Assembly (NCBI RefSeq): GCF_032854445.1
Contig: NC_088298.1
Span: 2,228,160-2,292,159 of the forward strand
Direction of reading: 5' to 3'
From: Liolophura sinensis
Taxonomy: Eukaryota > Mollusca > Polyplacophora > Chitonida > Chitonidae
DNA: 64,000 nucleotides
This document shows, piece after piece, positions 36,123 through 47,618 of the stretch. The notes under the pieces were generated by a model that searched no databases, had not been told where the DNA came from, and saw nothing but the letters and a program-made list of their open reading frames with translations. Numbering within the stretch: the stretch's first letter is position 1; each line of letters begins with the position of its first letter. A program made the translations under genes and the position numbers.

Positions 36123-39100
36123 ATGGATCGTGAGCCTGGCCATCTCACTAAAAACCCTCATGATGCAGTGGATGCTCTTGTTTGGGCAAAGGTAGGTGTT
36201 GTTGTTGCAAAATTAAAGGAAGAAAAACATCAAAATGATGCAAAAATGAGATGAAAGAGCGTGGAAAATTATTTGCAACTATATGAAAATATTTTCGGGT
36301 GGTGGGTATTTTTTGGTACATCTTGATACATACCGTATTTGCCTAATAATGCTTTAAATAATGATGTGATGAATGTGTAAAAAAAATATTTGAATGTATA
36401 TTTGTTGTTTACATCCAGACAAATGCATTTAATCTGAATTATGATAATATCAATGTACAGATGAAAATTATAAATACAAGCAAAATCAACATTGAAATTA
36501 TTTGTTAGATGAAAAGACTCAATTCTAGGGCAATTATATTTATTTAACACGTGTTATTTCCTCATTTATAACATTATTACACAAAAACAATATATACCAA
36601 AAGATGGTCCCAAATACCCACTATACAAAAATTATTTTCAAGTGTCCTTTCCCGTTGACAGAAAAATCAACAGAAACATTGAAGACCACATTTATAACCA
36701 ATGTTTTGCACTATTTTATCTCAGTTTTATGTAATTTTTATGTTTTCTCCCCCTTTAAATTTGCTCGATCACATTTAGCGAAGAAAAAAAATCATGAATA
36801 CCATTTGGTCTATACCTGCATCTATGCATACATGCAGGCTTGTTGTACAAGGTAACAATCAAATAAATAAACAAAATCTGCTCATGCCAAAGTTAATGAC
36901 AAGCATGTGACAGAACTGCAAACTACTACGTCTGGGTCAGTATAATTGCCTGGCTGCTTTCATGTTTGTGTAGTTAGTAGCCTTTATCATGTATTCCCTG
37001 GCCTATTTCTGTTTTGACCATATGCTTTTGATAATAATGACACCTGTATGTATGTTGCTCAACATAAAAACGTTTGAACACCCTGGTCAATCAGACTACA
37101 ATGGATAGTACAAATACACATAGTTTTATATGTTTGTTGTTGTTTGCATCTGTGTTGAAAGTGTGCAGCACACTTGTGCAGATATTGTGCTGAAAATTTA
37201 CATGAATATAATGTGTACATGTTAAACATTGTGAATAAAGCCGGTCTATACATACATCTTCAGTGGTGATTTGCGCTCACAATTATTATTATATATATAT
37301 ATATACTGCATTGTTTTTATTTTTAAGCTTGTTGGAGTGGGAAACTCAAATACTGGGAAAACCTGCATAATAAAGCATTTCTGTGAAAGCAAAGTAAGTA
37401 AAGTATACAGTATCATAGCTGGATTTTTCAGTACTTTACCTTGTGTGGTGACACTTTAATACCAACACCTACTCTAGGTTGTTAAAATTTATCGTATACA
37501 TGTACATGTGATGGAAGTTTCCATTAAATATAGATTTCTATTATAATATCATTATGAGTAGCATGAAACAAGGTGAGACAAGGTACCATGAGACAAAGTG
37601 AGACAAGGTACCATGAGACAAAGTGAGACAAGGTACCATGAGACAAGGTGAGACAAGGTACCATGAGACAAGGTGAGACAAGGTACCATGAGACAAGGTG
37701 AGACAAGGTACCATGAGACAAGGTGAGACAAGGTACCATGAGACAAGGTGAGACAAGGTACCATGAGACAAGGTGAGACAAGGTACCATGAGACAAGACG
37801 TGTGAACAGCACCAGCTCTTTGGAGCCATGCCAGTATACTGTAACTGTGTGAGGTGTCTCCTTTGCTAGCATTTCAGTGATGCAGCACTCAAACCAGACT
37901 GCTGAGTGCCTTCATAGGATCCACTATTTTTTTTTCACAAAATTGTAGTTAAACCCACAACGTGCAAGAATACTGTGGTAAATCATAGTGGTACCTGTTT
38001 AACCAGTTTTTTTTTCTTTCTTTGATTTTAATTCGGTTAGGCGACACAACCTTTTCGTCAGTTGCACATACGTGTTCATCTACATTATCACTGAGTGAAT
38101 GAGTGCTTGAGGGTCAAGGTCGTACTTAACAATTTTTCAGTCATATGGCGACGAAGGAGTCCATAGAGTGCATGTAATGTACCGCCTTGGTGCAGGACGG
38201 ATTTCCACCGCTCTTTTATCTAGGGCTGCTTCACTGAGACACCTTACCGTAGGCAAGTAAGTGGCCCAGTCCGAGCCATTATACTGATACGGGTCAACCA
38301 GTCGTTGCACTATCCCCTTCATGCTGAACGCCAAGCGAGGAAGATACAACTTCCTCTTTTTTTTTTTAAAGTCTTAGGTGTGACACGACCCAGGATTGAC
38401 CCTGGTTCGGACGATCAACCAACAGGGCTATGGATGGTAATATGTGTGGCCAAAAGCACTAAAATACTCCAAAAATATGTACATGTGGGAAAATCCTTAA
38501 TTAATTACTGGTCATGGTTGGTGTGTTACTCAAAGCATTCCATTGTCTTTTTCCCATATTTGACATACTAAATTCATTTTTGTTTTGGGCTGCTCAAATG
38601 AAGAAATTAACAGAATTGGACAATTGTACAAAATTTCAGAAGTCTAGATGAGATTCTATACACCCAGCACTTTGATTAGGATTTTGTGTCATTTGATATT
38701 TGATTGGCACTTACAGTCCGTAAGACGTACACTGATCATGCAAGGGTTAATCATACACTAAAGCAGATAAAACAAGGACACTTTTATTTATAATTTGATT
38801 TATTTATTTGATACTAAGCAGATAAAAAGAGGTCACTTTTATTTATTATTTGATTTATTTATTTGGTACTCAAGCAGATAAAAAGAGGTCACTTTTATTT
38901 ATTATTTGATTTATTTACTTGAGGTGATTTTGAATGCTATTCTCAAGACTTTTCACTTTATACGTGTGTGACCATGTTACAATATAATACAGCATATACA
39001 GTATAATACCAGCTCCCTTCGGCAGGTAACCTTGTCATCACAAAGATGTGGCCAAAGATAATAACAATACTATATTGCAGTTTTCTTTCTGTTTCTCAGT

Positions 39101-41609
39101 TTAGTGCAGGATACCAGGCCACTGTGGGTGTGGACTACGGGTTTAAGATACACCGAACCAACAACATGGATTGTAAGCATTAAATCCCTCATCAGAAAGA
39201 AGTTTACTGTAAACCTTCAACCTTTTCAACAACTAAAACACTTTTTTAAGTGGAATTTATGCACACAATTATTATGAAAATAATGCTATAATAATGATAT
39301 GTTTGTGTCACTTAAGATGCAACCTTCACAAATCAATATAAATTATTTCTCTACACGCCATAGTTCTCTCAGAATGTTTCAAAATATTGGTCGCAGAGGC
39401 AGTTGATTTGGGTGCTGATTTTGCCGTCATTAGATTTTCTTCTCTCATACCCGTTGGGAAACACAGACTCTTCACTGAAATGACGTCCTATCATATATCA
39501 CCTGACCAAAATGGCATCGGCAACTTTACAGCTCCCACTACTCTTGAAAAACAAGAAAAAAACTTGAAAATGTTTTTTTTTTGTTACCATTGACTATGTG
39601 GGTTTCATTTTTGTACATGTGAATTTTCGCCACATTTTTTGTAGTTTTATTCTGTAATTTTATGAAAGCCGAGCAAGAAAAATATTAATTTGGGTGTATT
39701 GATTTCTCTTTCAAACTTTTTTTTGTGCAACTAGAAACAAATCTTGTGTGATATTGATACAAGTTTGCTTCATTTTGTAGCCCCTTAGTTCAAATTCAAA
39801 ACAAGCTTGATCTATAGATACATTTTGCACATTTTGTGTGGTTATTAATTTTATGAATTTATTCATAGTTTTTTAAATGTCACAAAATGATTTTTGTTTT
39901 CAGTACGAGTCCATTTATGGGACTTGTCGGGTAATCCAGAGTACATTGATGTGAGGAATGAGTTGTATGATAATGCTGACGCGATCTTCCTGGTGTACGA
40001 CATCACAAATACTGCCTCGTTCCAAAGTCTAGACGTTTGGTTGAGAGAAATCCACAAATACTGCAACTCACATCCAGAAATTGTCCTGGTGGCTAATAAG
40101 GTGAGACTGCATATTTCTAAAGTAACATAGAGAATGTTTTAATTCCCACTTGAAGTAATTTGGGCCCAAGTTCTTCTGTTTTTTCATTCCTGCAAATGAG
40201 GTGCTAAGGTATTTATAATAACAATTTCTCCTTGCCCAGCGAAGACTCCCTTAGCCCCCTTTAGGGCTCTCTTGCAATTGGACAGCATAAGCCTCCTTGG
40301 CCCTCTAGGCCAGCAAGAACTTCATTGGCCCCTAGGGCCCCCTTGTCCAGCAAGAGCCTCCTTGGCCCCCTAGGGTCCGCTTGTCCAGCAAGAGCCTCCT
40401 TGGCCCCTAGGGCTCCATTGCCAGCATGAGCCCCCATGGCCTCCTGGGGCCACCTTGTCCAACAACAGCCTTCTTGGTTTTTAGGGTCCCCTTGGCAAAC
40501 AAGAGCCTTCATGGCCCCTAGGGCCCCCTTGGCAAGCAAGAGCCTCCTAGGCCCCCTTGGTCCCCTTGTCCAGCAAGAGCCTCCTTGGCCCCTAGGGCTC
40601 CATTGGTCAGTGTGAGCCTCCTTGGCCCCTAAGGCTCCATTGGCCAGTGTGCCTCCTTGGCCCCTAAGGCTCCTTTGGACAGTGTGAACCCCTTTGGCCC
40701 CTAGGGCTCCATTGGCCAGTGTGAGCCTCCTTGGCCCCTAAGGCTCCTTTGGACAGTGTGAATCTCCTTGGCCCCTAGGGCTCCATTGGCCAGTGTGAGC
40801 CTCCTTGGCCCCTAAGGCTCCTTTGGCCAGTGTGAACCTCCTTGGCCCCTAGGGCTCCATTGGCCAGTGTGAGCCTCCTTGGCCCCTAGGGCTCCATTGG
40901 CCAGTGTTAACCTCCTAGGCCCTTAGGGTTCAAATGGCCAGCATGAGCCTCCTTGGCGTTTTAGAGCCCCCTTAGAGTCAAGAGCCAACAAAATACAAAC
41001 AAAAAAACAATTATCTAACAAACAAATCCTTTCCATTTTGTTGTTCCACAGGTGGATGTTAAAGCTAAACGAGCTGTGTCAATAGCAGAGGGCAGGAAAT
41101 GGGCTAAGGATCACAAATTGGCGTGAGTATCATCTTGTCACACGGGTTCAGTTTGGTTACCTGTATAGTTATCTCCCTGTTCTATTGTGCCAAGAACATA
41201 TCATAGCGTGTTTTAGTGATATTTTAGCAATAATTTCGATATTGATGTAAATAATGTACCATACAGAGGAGTACTGCATGTATATTTATGTTCAGTGATG
41301 GAGATTTTGGCTAAAGCATTATTGTCATCAAAGCCAGTCTGAGGATTGACTGCAGCATTAAGTCAGGTGGTTTGTCGGGTATTCTATAATCCACCACTAA
41401 ACTGACCAATGATGTACAGACAAACAAATCTTGAGTGTCGTACGGCATTAAAACTGCAATCAAACAAATAAATAAACAAATGTTTGTTTTGGTTACTCCA
41501 ACCCAGGTATTACGAGACTTCACCAGCCAGTGGAGAAGGAATAGAGAAGTTGTTTGGGGACCTACTACAACATATCATTGAGAAGAAAAAGATCAAATCA
41601 CATTCTTGA
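36123..41609 (+). CDS. RJL-family (DNAJC27-like) small GTPase lacking a J domain
   Basis: Ras-superfamily GTPase of the RJL/RBJ type. Six coding exons: 36123-36191, 37328-37393, 39100-39172, 39904-40100, 41052-41122 and 41507-41609, with GT-AG borders and matching phases; 579 nt, 192 residues. Motifs: P-loop GNSNTGKT; TVGVDYGFK in the switch I region, very like human DNAJC27; WDLSGNP (DxxG, with Asn where Ras has Gln61, His in DNAJC27), followed by VRNELY; ANKVD for guanine binding, split by an intron; ETSPASGEG for G5. The C-terminus is basic (EKKKIKSHS) with no cysteine, so no prenylation is expected. Animal DNAJC27 continues into a C-terminal J domain, but here a stop follows the last G-domain helix and no J-like frame is seen downstream. 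RJL proteins have been linked to cilia/flagella by their phylogenetic distribution. Exon 1 crosses the right edge of the segmental duplication. The first exon is short and poorly conserved, so the start is likely but less sure than the rest. Confidence 0.92.
36299..36625. mobile_element. MITE-2 copy in RJL intron 1
   Basis: Left end ggtgggtattttttggtaca and right end cccaaatacccactata match the inverted repeats of 32459-32759, and the interior tgtttacatccagacaaatg matches in inverse orientation. More diverged than the unit A and B copies. A clean TA is seen only at the right end. Confidence 0.75.
36626..37327. other. Rest of RJL intron 1
   Basis: AT-rich intron sequence with no repeat family or exon that I can support. 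A short TA dinucleotide run occurs at 37290-37305 just before the exon 2 acceptor. Confidence 0.5.
37558..37798. repeat. 25-bp minisatellite in RJL intron 2
   Basis: About nine copies of the unit atgagacaaggtgagacaag followed by gtacc. In the sense direction of RJL most copies contain AAGGTGAGA, a close match to a splice donor; early copies have AAAGTGAGA. Open frames of Leu-Thr-Leu-Ser-His-Gly type on the minus strand are repeat artefacts. Confidence 0.95.
38030..38445 (-). mobile_element. SINE-2 (second tRNA-headed family), full length
   Basis: About 400 bp. The plus strand ends with an inverted tRNA-like head: on the minus strand tagccctgttggttgatcg resembles an A box and gggtcaatcctggg a B box. 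The body contains tcgtacttaacaatttttca, gtcatatggcgacgaaggag, gctgcttcactgagacacct and cttcatgctgaacgccaagc. A second copy lies at 61060-61385 with the same order of words. In RJL intron 2. Confidence 0.75.
38752..38985. repeat. 61-bp tandem repeat ending in a SINE-1 tail remnant
   Basis: Three copies of agcagataaaaagaggtcac plus ttttatttattatttgattt, followed by a degenerate SINE-1 tail (gaggtgattttgaatgctat, then tctcaagacttttcacttta). The tttatttgatttatttattt part of the unit resembles the SINE tail, so the repeat may have grown from it. Confidence 0.7.
40225..40985. repeat. 37-bp minisatellite in RJL intron 4
   Basis: About 18-20 copies of cctccttggcccctagggct plus ccattggccagtgtgag, regular in the right half and more diverged in the left. 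Fills most of the intron between exons 4 and 5. Confidence 0.9.
41325..41490. mobile_element. SINE-like repeat in RJL intron 5
   Basis: The right end (cttgagtgtcgtacggcatt, aaaactgcaatcaaacaaat, aaataaacaaa) has the layout of the SINE-1 tail but different body words (ggtggtttgtcgggtattct, ataatccaccactaaactga). It may be a third SINE family sharing a tail type. One copy only, so tentative. Confidence 0.45.
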
Positions 41610-41834
41610 CTCTCACTGTTCATGGTGCTAGAAAGAATTTTCTCAGACATGTCACTTTGCTACATTGTCGGAACAATTTCCAGGACCTGAAATACAATGC
41701 AATTGTAGCATACAGTTGAAAAAGTTTTGATTTTCTTTGCGGTTTTTCTTTTTTTCTCTCAAGAAATTATTGTAGCTGGTGACAAAGACCACATGGACAA
41801 ATATAGTCTTCCTGGAAGTTTCAGTGTACAGTGG

Positions 41835-43640
41835 TGGGAATGATAACTTCCAGGACATGACCAAGTGGTGAGAATTATTTCCTGGTAATGACCGGCTGGT
41901 GGGAAGAATTTCCAGGATATGACTGAGTGGTGAGAATTATTTCCTGATAATGATCGGCTGGTGGGAAGAATTTCTAAGATATGGCTGAGTGGTGAGAATT
42001 ATTTCCTGATAATGACTGGTTGGTGGGAAGAATTTCTAGGATATGACTGAGTGGTGAGAATTATTTCCTGGTAATTACCGGCTGGTGGGAAGAATTTCTA
42101 GGATATGACTGAGTGGGGAGAATTATTTCCTGATAATGACTGGTTGGTGGGAAGAATTTCCAGGATATGACTGAGTGGTGAGAATTATTTCCTGATAATG
42201 ACTGCCTGGTGGGAAGAATTTCTAGGATATGACTGAGTGGTGAGAATTATTTCCTGATTATGACCGGCTGGTGGAAAGAATTTCCAGGATATGACTGAGT
42301 GGTGAGAATTATTTCCTGGTAATGATCAGCTGGTGGAAAGAATTTCCAGGATATGACTGAGTGGTGAGAATTATTTCCTGGTAATGATCAGCTGGTGGGA
42401 AGAATTTCTAGGATATGTCTGAGTGGTGAGAATTATTTCCTGGTAATGATCAGCTGGTGGAAAGAATTTCTAGGATATGACTGAGTGGTGAGAATTATTT
42501 CCTGGTAATGATCAGCTGGTGGAAAGAATTTCTAGGATATGACTGAGTGGTGAGAATTACTTCCTGGTAATAATCAGCTGGTGGGAAGAATTTCTAGGAT
42601 ATGACTGAGTGGTGAGAATTATTTCCTGGTAATGATCAGCTGGTGGGAAGAATTTCTAGGATATGACTGTGTGGTGAGAATTATTTCCTGGTAATGATCA
42701 GCTGGTGGAAAGAATTTCCAGGATATGACTGTGGTGAGAATTATTTCCTGGTAATGATCAGCTGGTGGAAAGAATTTCCAGGATATGACTGAGTGGTGAG
42801 AATTATTTCCTGATAATGACTGGTTGGTGGGAAGAATTTCCAGGATATGACTGAGTGGTGAGAATTATTTCCTGGTAATGATCAGCTGGTGAGAATTATT
42901 TCCTGATAATGACTGGTTGGTGGGAAGAATTTCTAGGATATGACTGAGTGGTGAGAATTATTTCCTGGTAATGATCAGCTGGTGGGAAGAATTTCTAGGA
43001 TATGACTGAGTGGTGAGAATTATTTCCTGATAATGACTGGTTGGTGGGAAGAATTTCCAGGATATGACTGAGTGGTGAGAATTATTTCCTGGTAATGATC
43101 AGCTGGTGGAAAGAATTTCCAGGATATGACCGTGTGGTGAGAATTATTTCCTGATAATGACTGCCTGGTGGGAAGAATTTCTAGGATATGACTGAGTGGT
43201 GAGAATTATTTCCTGGTAATGACTGCCTGGTGGGAAGAATTTCCAGGATATGACTGAATGGTGAGAATTATTTCCTGGTAATGACCGGCTGGTGGGAAGA
43301 ATTTCTAGGATATGACTGAGTGGTGAGAATTATTTCCTGATTATGACTGGCTGGTGAGAAGAATTTCCAGGATATGACTGAGTGGAGAGAATTATTTCCT
43401 GGTCATGACCGGCTGGTGGGAAGAATTTCCAGGATATGACTGTGTGGTGAGAATTATTTCCTGATTATGACGGGCTGGTGAGAAGAATTTCCAGGATATG
43501 ACTGAGTGGGGAGAATTATTTCCTGATAATGACTGGTTGGTGGGAAGAATTTCTAGGATATGACTGAGTGGTGAGAATTATTTCCTGGTAATGACTGGTT
43601 GGTGGGAAGAATTTCCAGGACATGACTCACTGGTGGGAAG
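41835..43640. repeat. 62-bp dimeric array downstream of RJL
   Basis: About 29 copies of a 62-bp unit made of two related 31-bp halves: tgagtggtgagaattatttc plus ctgataatgac, and tggttggtgggaagaatttc plus caggatatgac. Starts about 230 bp after the RJL stop, so it may be part of the 3' untranslated region. Variants (ggtaatgatcagc, gataatgactggt) recur in blocks. Confidence 0.95.
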
Positions 43641-43925
43641 AATTTCCAGGAAATGGCTATCCAGCAGGAATAATTTTCAGAAAATGGCTAGCCAGCAGGA
43701 ATAATTTTCAGAAAATGGCTAGCCAACACGAACAATTTCCAGGAAATGGCTAGCTAACAGGAATAATTTTCAGGAAATGGCTATCCAACATGAACAATTT
43801 CCAGGAAATGGCTAGCTAACAGGAATAATTTCCAGGAAATGGCCAGCCAACAAGAATAATTTCCAGGAAATGGCTAGCCAACAGGAACAATTTCGGGGAA
43901 ATGGCTGGTGAAATAGAATATATTT
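43620..43925. repeat. 31-bp monomer array next to the dimers
   Basis: About ten copies of aggaataatttccaggaaat plus ggctagccaac. Clearly related to the second half-unit of the adjoining dimer array and probably its ancestral form. Confidence 0.85.
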
Positions 43926-44570
43926 AGCAAAATGACTTGCAAGTGGAAATATTTTGTTGGGAAGTAAATACTGCATGTCGTGAATGGAGTTGTATAGGCA
44001 CAGCAAAGTACAGATCAATTCAACCACTGTTATAATCTACATCTGGCAGTCTTCACTGAACATACTCTGATGTTAAATCTCTGCCATGTTGTTTCCCATG
44101 AAAATTTCCTTTAAGAAAGGACTACAGCTTGTGAGATTTATAGTCAGGGTTTTCCAGGATAGGGGTGCTGACAAGAAATGAGACTACAAGAAATGCAGAA
44201 GTTGAGACTAACTGCTGTTTTCCTGGGAAACGGGTCATGTCAAGAAATGTTTGCAGAAGAAGGGACTTCTTGCTGGTTTCCAGGAGAGGGGTGCTATCAA
44301 GAAGTGAGGTATTAAAATGTCTTCAGATGGCGAATCTGAATCCCACAAAATGAGTGCAGCCAATAGAAAATCCATTGCTGGACATGCAAGTTGTTATTCA
44401 GGAAATGGAAATTGTTTGTAATGGAATGCTGGTTATTTCCAAACAGACTTTTTTTGCTAGGGAATTCTAAATAAAATTTCCCAAATGGTGACTGAATCCT
44501 GCGTGATAACAGATGGGAAATGACTGTAAACCCTGCATGTAGAACATACATAATGTGTCTTTATTCCTGT
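43926..44570. other. Gene-free stretch with old fragments of the 31-bp repeat
   Basis: Scattered words such as tttccaggagaggggtgct, gacaagaaatgaga and gttttcctgggaaa suggest very diverged 31-bp related units. No gene is supported. Confidence 0.4.
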
Positions 44571-45430
44571 AAAGTGATTAATTTGACATTACACTGTGTG
44601 TGAACAAACGGTGCTTAATGTTAAAAGTAGTGTGTTAACAAAGGGTGTTTGATGTTAAAGGTGGTGTGTTAACAAAGGGTGTTTAATGTTAAAGGTGGTG
44701 TGTTCATTTGACACACTGTGGCTACTCAACAAACTTCAAACTTGCCATTGACCTTCCTGTCCTCTGTACTTGGAATTGAACACACAACATGGACTTCGTG
44801 TACTGCTTTTGACAACTTACAGAAAAGAAGACCAAAGTTCCATTCATGACTGTACTATGTTATTCTAGATGTATATGTACCTGTTTATGCTATGTATGTT
44901 TACATAGATATGAGTAGATGATCAATACAATGCCATTATAAATATCGTACAGGTAAAATGTACAGGCAAAATGTACAAACCACGACCTATACATGTATGT
45001 AATACTAGTACCCATTGGACGGCTTTGATCTCTTGAGATTTTCACCTATTCCAGTTGTTCTAAATTTATTGATATGACTGGTGTTTGGTATTGAAATGGT
45101 GTTTGATGTTAAACTGGTGTTTGATGTTAAAAGTGGTGTGTGATGTTAAAAGTAGCACTTGGTGTTGAAATGGTGTTTGATGTTAAAATGGTGTTTGGTG
45201 TTAAAAGTGGTGTTTGATGTTAAAAGTAGCACATGGTGTTAAAAGTGGTGTTTGATGTTAAAAGTAGCACATGGTGTTAAAAGTGGCGTTTGATGTTAAA
45301 AGTGGTATACTTGATGAACAAGTGGTATTTGTTAAGTGGTTTTTGATATTAAAAGTGGTGTTTGATGTTAAAAGCAGCATTTGATGTTAAACCTGGTATA
45401 CTTGATGCCATGAATGGTGTTTGATCCTGT
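44570..45430. repeat. gtgtttgatgttaaa minisatellite, two blocks
   Basis: Blocks at about 44590-44710 and 45075-45425 are made of 20-35-bp units around gtgtttgatgttaaaagtgg. The 370 bp between them are unique. Confidence 0.85.
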
Positions 45431-45699
45431 ATACTCATTAACCATGAATTACTATCACAAGGATACAGGTGTCAAACAAGCACATCATTTCAGTGAAGAT
45501 TATTTACATATTTGATTGGTTTTTTTTCTTTTTGCAACTATACTGAATCATTTTATACATATACAATGGAAGACAGCTTTATAGATTGAGGAAATCAGGA
45601 TGCGGAATGCAGTCAGAGACAAACTCGTATCGGTCAAGGACAAGCGACCTTTAAACAGAGTTATCTAGGAAATTCTCTGTCCATGGCATTTATTAATTT

Positions 45700-45940
45700 A
45701 TGAATTTATTTAACTGTTAATTTATATCGTACTCAACAATATGTCTCTTGTAAGATGGCGGCTAGCATTATGGTGGGAGGAAACCGGGCAGAGCTAAGGG
45801 AAGACCCATGACCATTTGCAGGTAGCTGGCAGAGCTTTGAACTTACAAAAGGAGAGGGAGCCAACATGAACTGGACTTGAACTCACAGCTAATGCATTGG
45901 TGAGAGGCTCCTGGGTGAGCCACACAGGCCCCAACCCCAC
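45700..45940 (-). mobile_element. SINE-1, nearly full length
   Basis: Tail-first on the plus strand: aacaatatgtctcttgtaag, ggcggctagcattatggtgg, aaaccgggcagagc, gcaggtagctggcagagc, aactggacttgaactcacag, gagaggctcctgggtgagcc. The tRNA-like head is shortened. Confidence 0.85.
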
Positions 45941-47510
45941 CCCCAATACTGAACCCACATCTTTTATGACTAAATGATTGAAAGGATGTGCCTAAAACAC
46001 ATTACCCAGCAAGAGATGGACTGGCCAAACACCTGTAACTGAAGGCTGGATACATAAATAAAAGAAAAAACAAACTGATAAAGATGGAAATGATCAATGT
46101 ACAGCTCAAATAAAAGAACTAAAACCGTCTTTTAAAGCTGTCAGCAAGTAAAATATATTTCCATATTCTACAAACATCCTATATACAAACATGTACACAT
46201 CAATCCATGTTTATGGACGTACACAATGTGATACATTATGAAAATAATTACAAAACATCACAATAATTTTGTACAAAGCAGATGCATGTATTAAATTATA
46301 GCACAATTTTTACAATACAGATTCTTAGCTTCACGAATGGGTTGAGTGACAATACATGAACACCTTACCAGTTGAAACAGACACAGTATCATAAAGTGGA
46401 TGACCTTGGGGATACAAAATCCTAGCATTGGATTGGAAGAAGAGGGTCAAGTGTGCAAGCTTTAATATAGGCCATGTAGTAAATTACATGTATCTCAATT
46501 TGAAATGTTCTTCAGTGCTAGTTAGCTATGAAAATAAAGCATCAGTTTAATATTTTAGAGAATGAAATTCCTATAGACACTGAAAGCACAAAACATAGTT
46601 ATGGTCTTCCTTGGGTACTAAGTCTGATGCCCCACCCAATAGGAAGCTTTTAACACGTATTTCTGAACACAGTTCCCGAGTGACTGTGCCATTAGGTACA
46701 TATAAATGATCATAAAAAGGAGTGTACCTGCCACGTGAAAGTTTGAGGAAGTGACAGGAATTTTATTCAATGAGAATCTCATAACTTGGATTCTCATTGG
46801 ATACATTCAGTTTCACGTATACACGTTCCTTGCAAGGAGAGGTAGAAGATAAAATAACACATGGAGCTAAATTTGTGAAATATTGATTTTTGCTGATTTC
46901 AGAAGTTTAAAGTGCTGCAGTGCATCTATACTGCAGCTATCACATTTGAAGGCAAAGCACATTCTGGTTGTTTTTCACATATATCTCATCTGGGTCAAAT
47001 TCGCTTTGATTTCACCTCAAATCCTTCAGTCACATGACCAAAGAGTGTGCTGTTGATTGGCTCTGAGCCACTATGACATCAATGTAAAACTATGAATATT
47101 TGTATGGAGTACAACAATGTAAATAAAACAACTTGCTCAGGGTTATTTCCCTTACATGACAGGGATCAGGTTTATCCAGTCTGGAAAAGCAATAGTCAAA
47201 CAATGCAATGAGTGCAAACATCCTGACAAACAAGCCAACATCCTTAACAAAAAAATACTTTGATGGATAATACCCAAGCTAATTATAATAATAATACAAA
47301 AAAAACTATTCTGGCCAATGAAAGAGGGGTTTTAAAGAATTTCTCATTGAGAGAAAAAGATCAACACTTTTGTGAAAATCGCAATATATGTACGTATGTA
47401 TTCTTTCTTAAGGCTTTCATGTCATATTAAACAATTTTTCAGTTGTATGACAATAAGAAGTCAAAACCTCAATAAAAAGTTTACAGTTGGGTCCCTAACA
47501 AACATATGTT
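45941..47510. other. Gene-free stretch between the convergent genes
   Basis: AT-rich, with no exon-like segment or array. The word atttttcagttgtatgacaa at 47434-47453 and its surroundings resemble a short piece of SINE-2. Otherwise nothing is recognised. Confidence 0.5.
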
Positions 47511-47511
47511 T

Positions 47512-47618
47512 AATGAGGGGCCTTCAAGGCCTGGTGGTTAGTGTGCCAGGGCAGCACAATGATCCAGGAGCCTCTTCAGTCCAAGTCCAGCCCATGCTGG
47601 CTTCCTCTGCTGTCATGT
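47512..47618 (+). mobile_element. SINE-1 head, tail replaced by a minisatellite
   Basis: tRNA-like head with ggcctggtggttagtgtgcc (A-box region), acaatgatccaggagcctct and a B-box-like agtccaagtccagcccatg, then ctggcttcctct. Homology ends where the G-rich array begins. Confidence 0.75.

Noticed and set aside
37524-37872. Leu-Ser-His-Gly-Thr repeat protein
   Set aside because: Three overlapping frames through a 25-bp minisatellite in an RJL intron.
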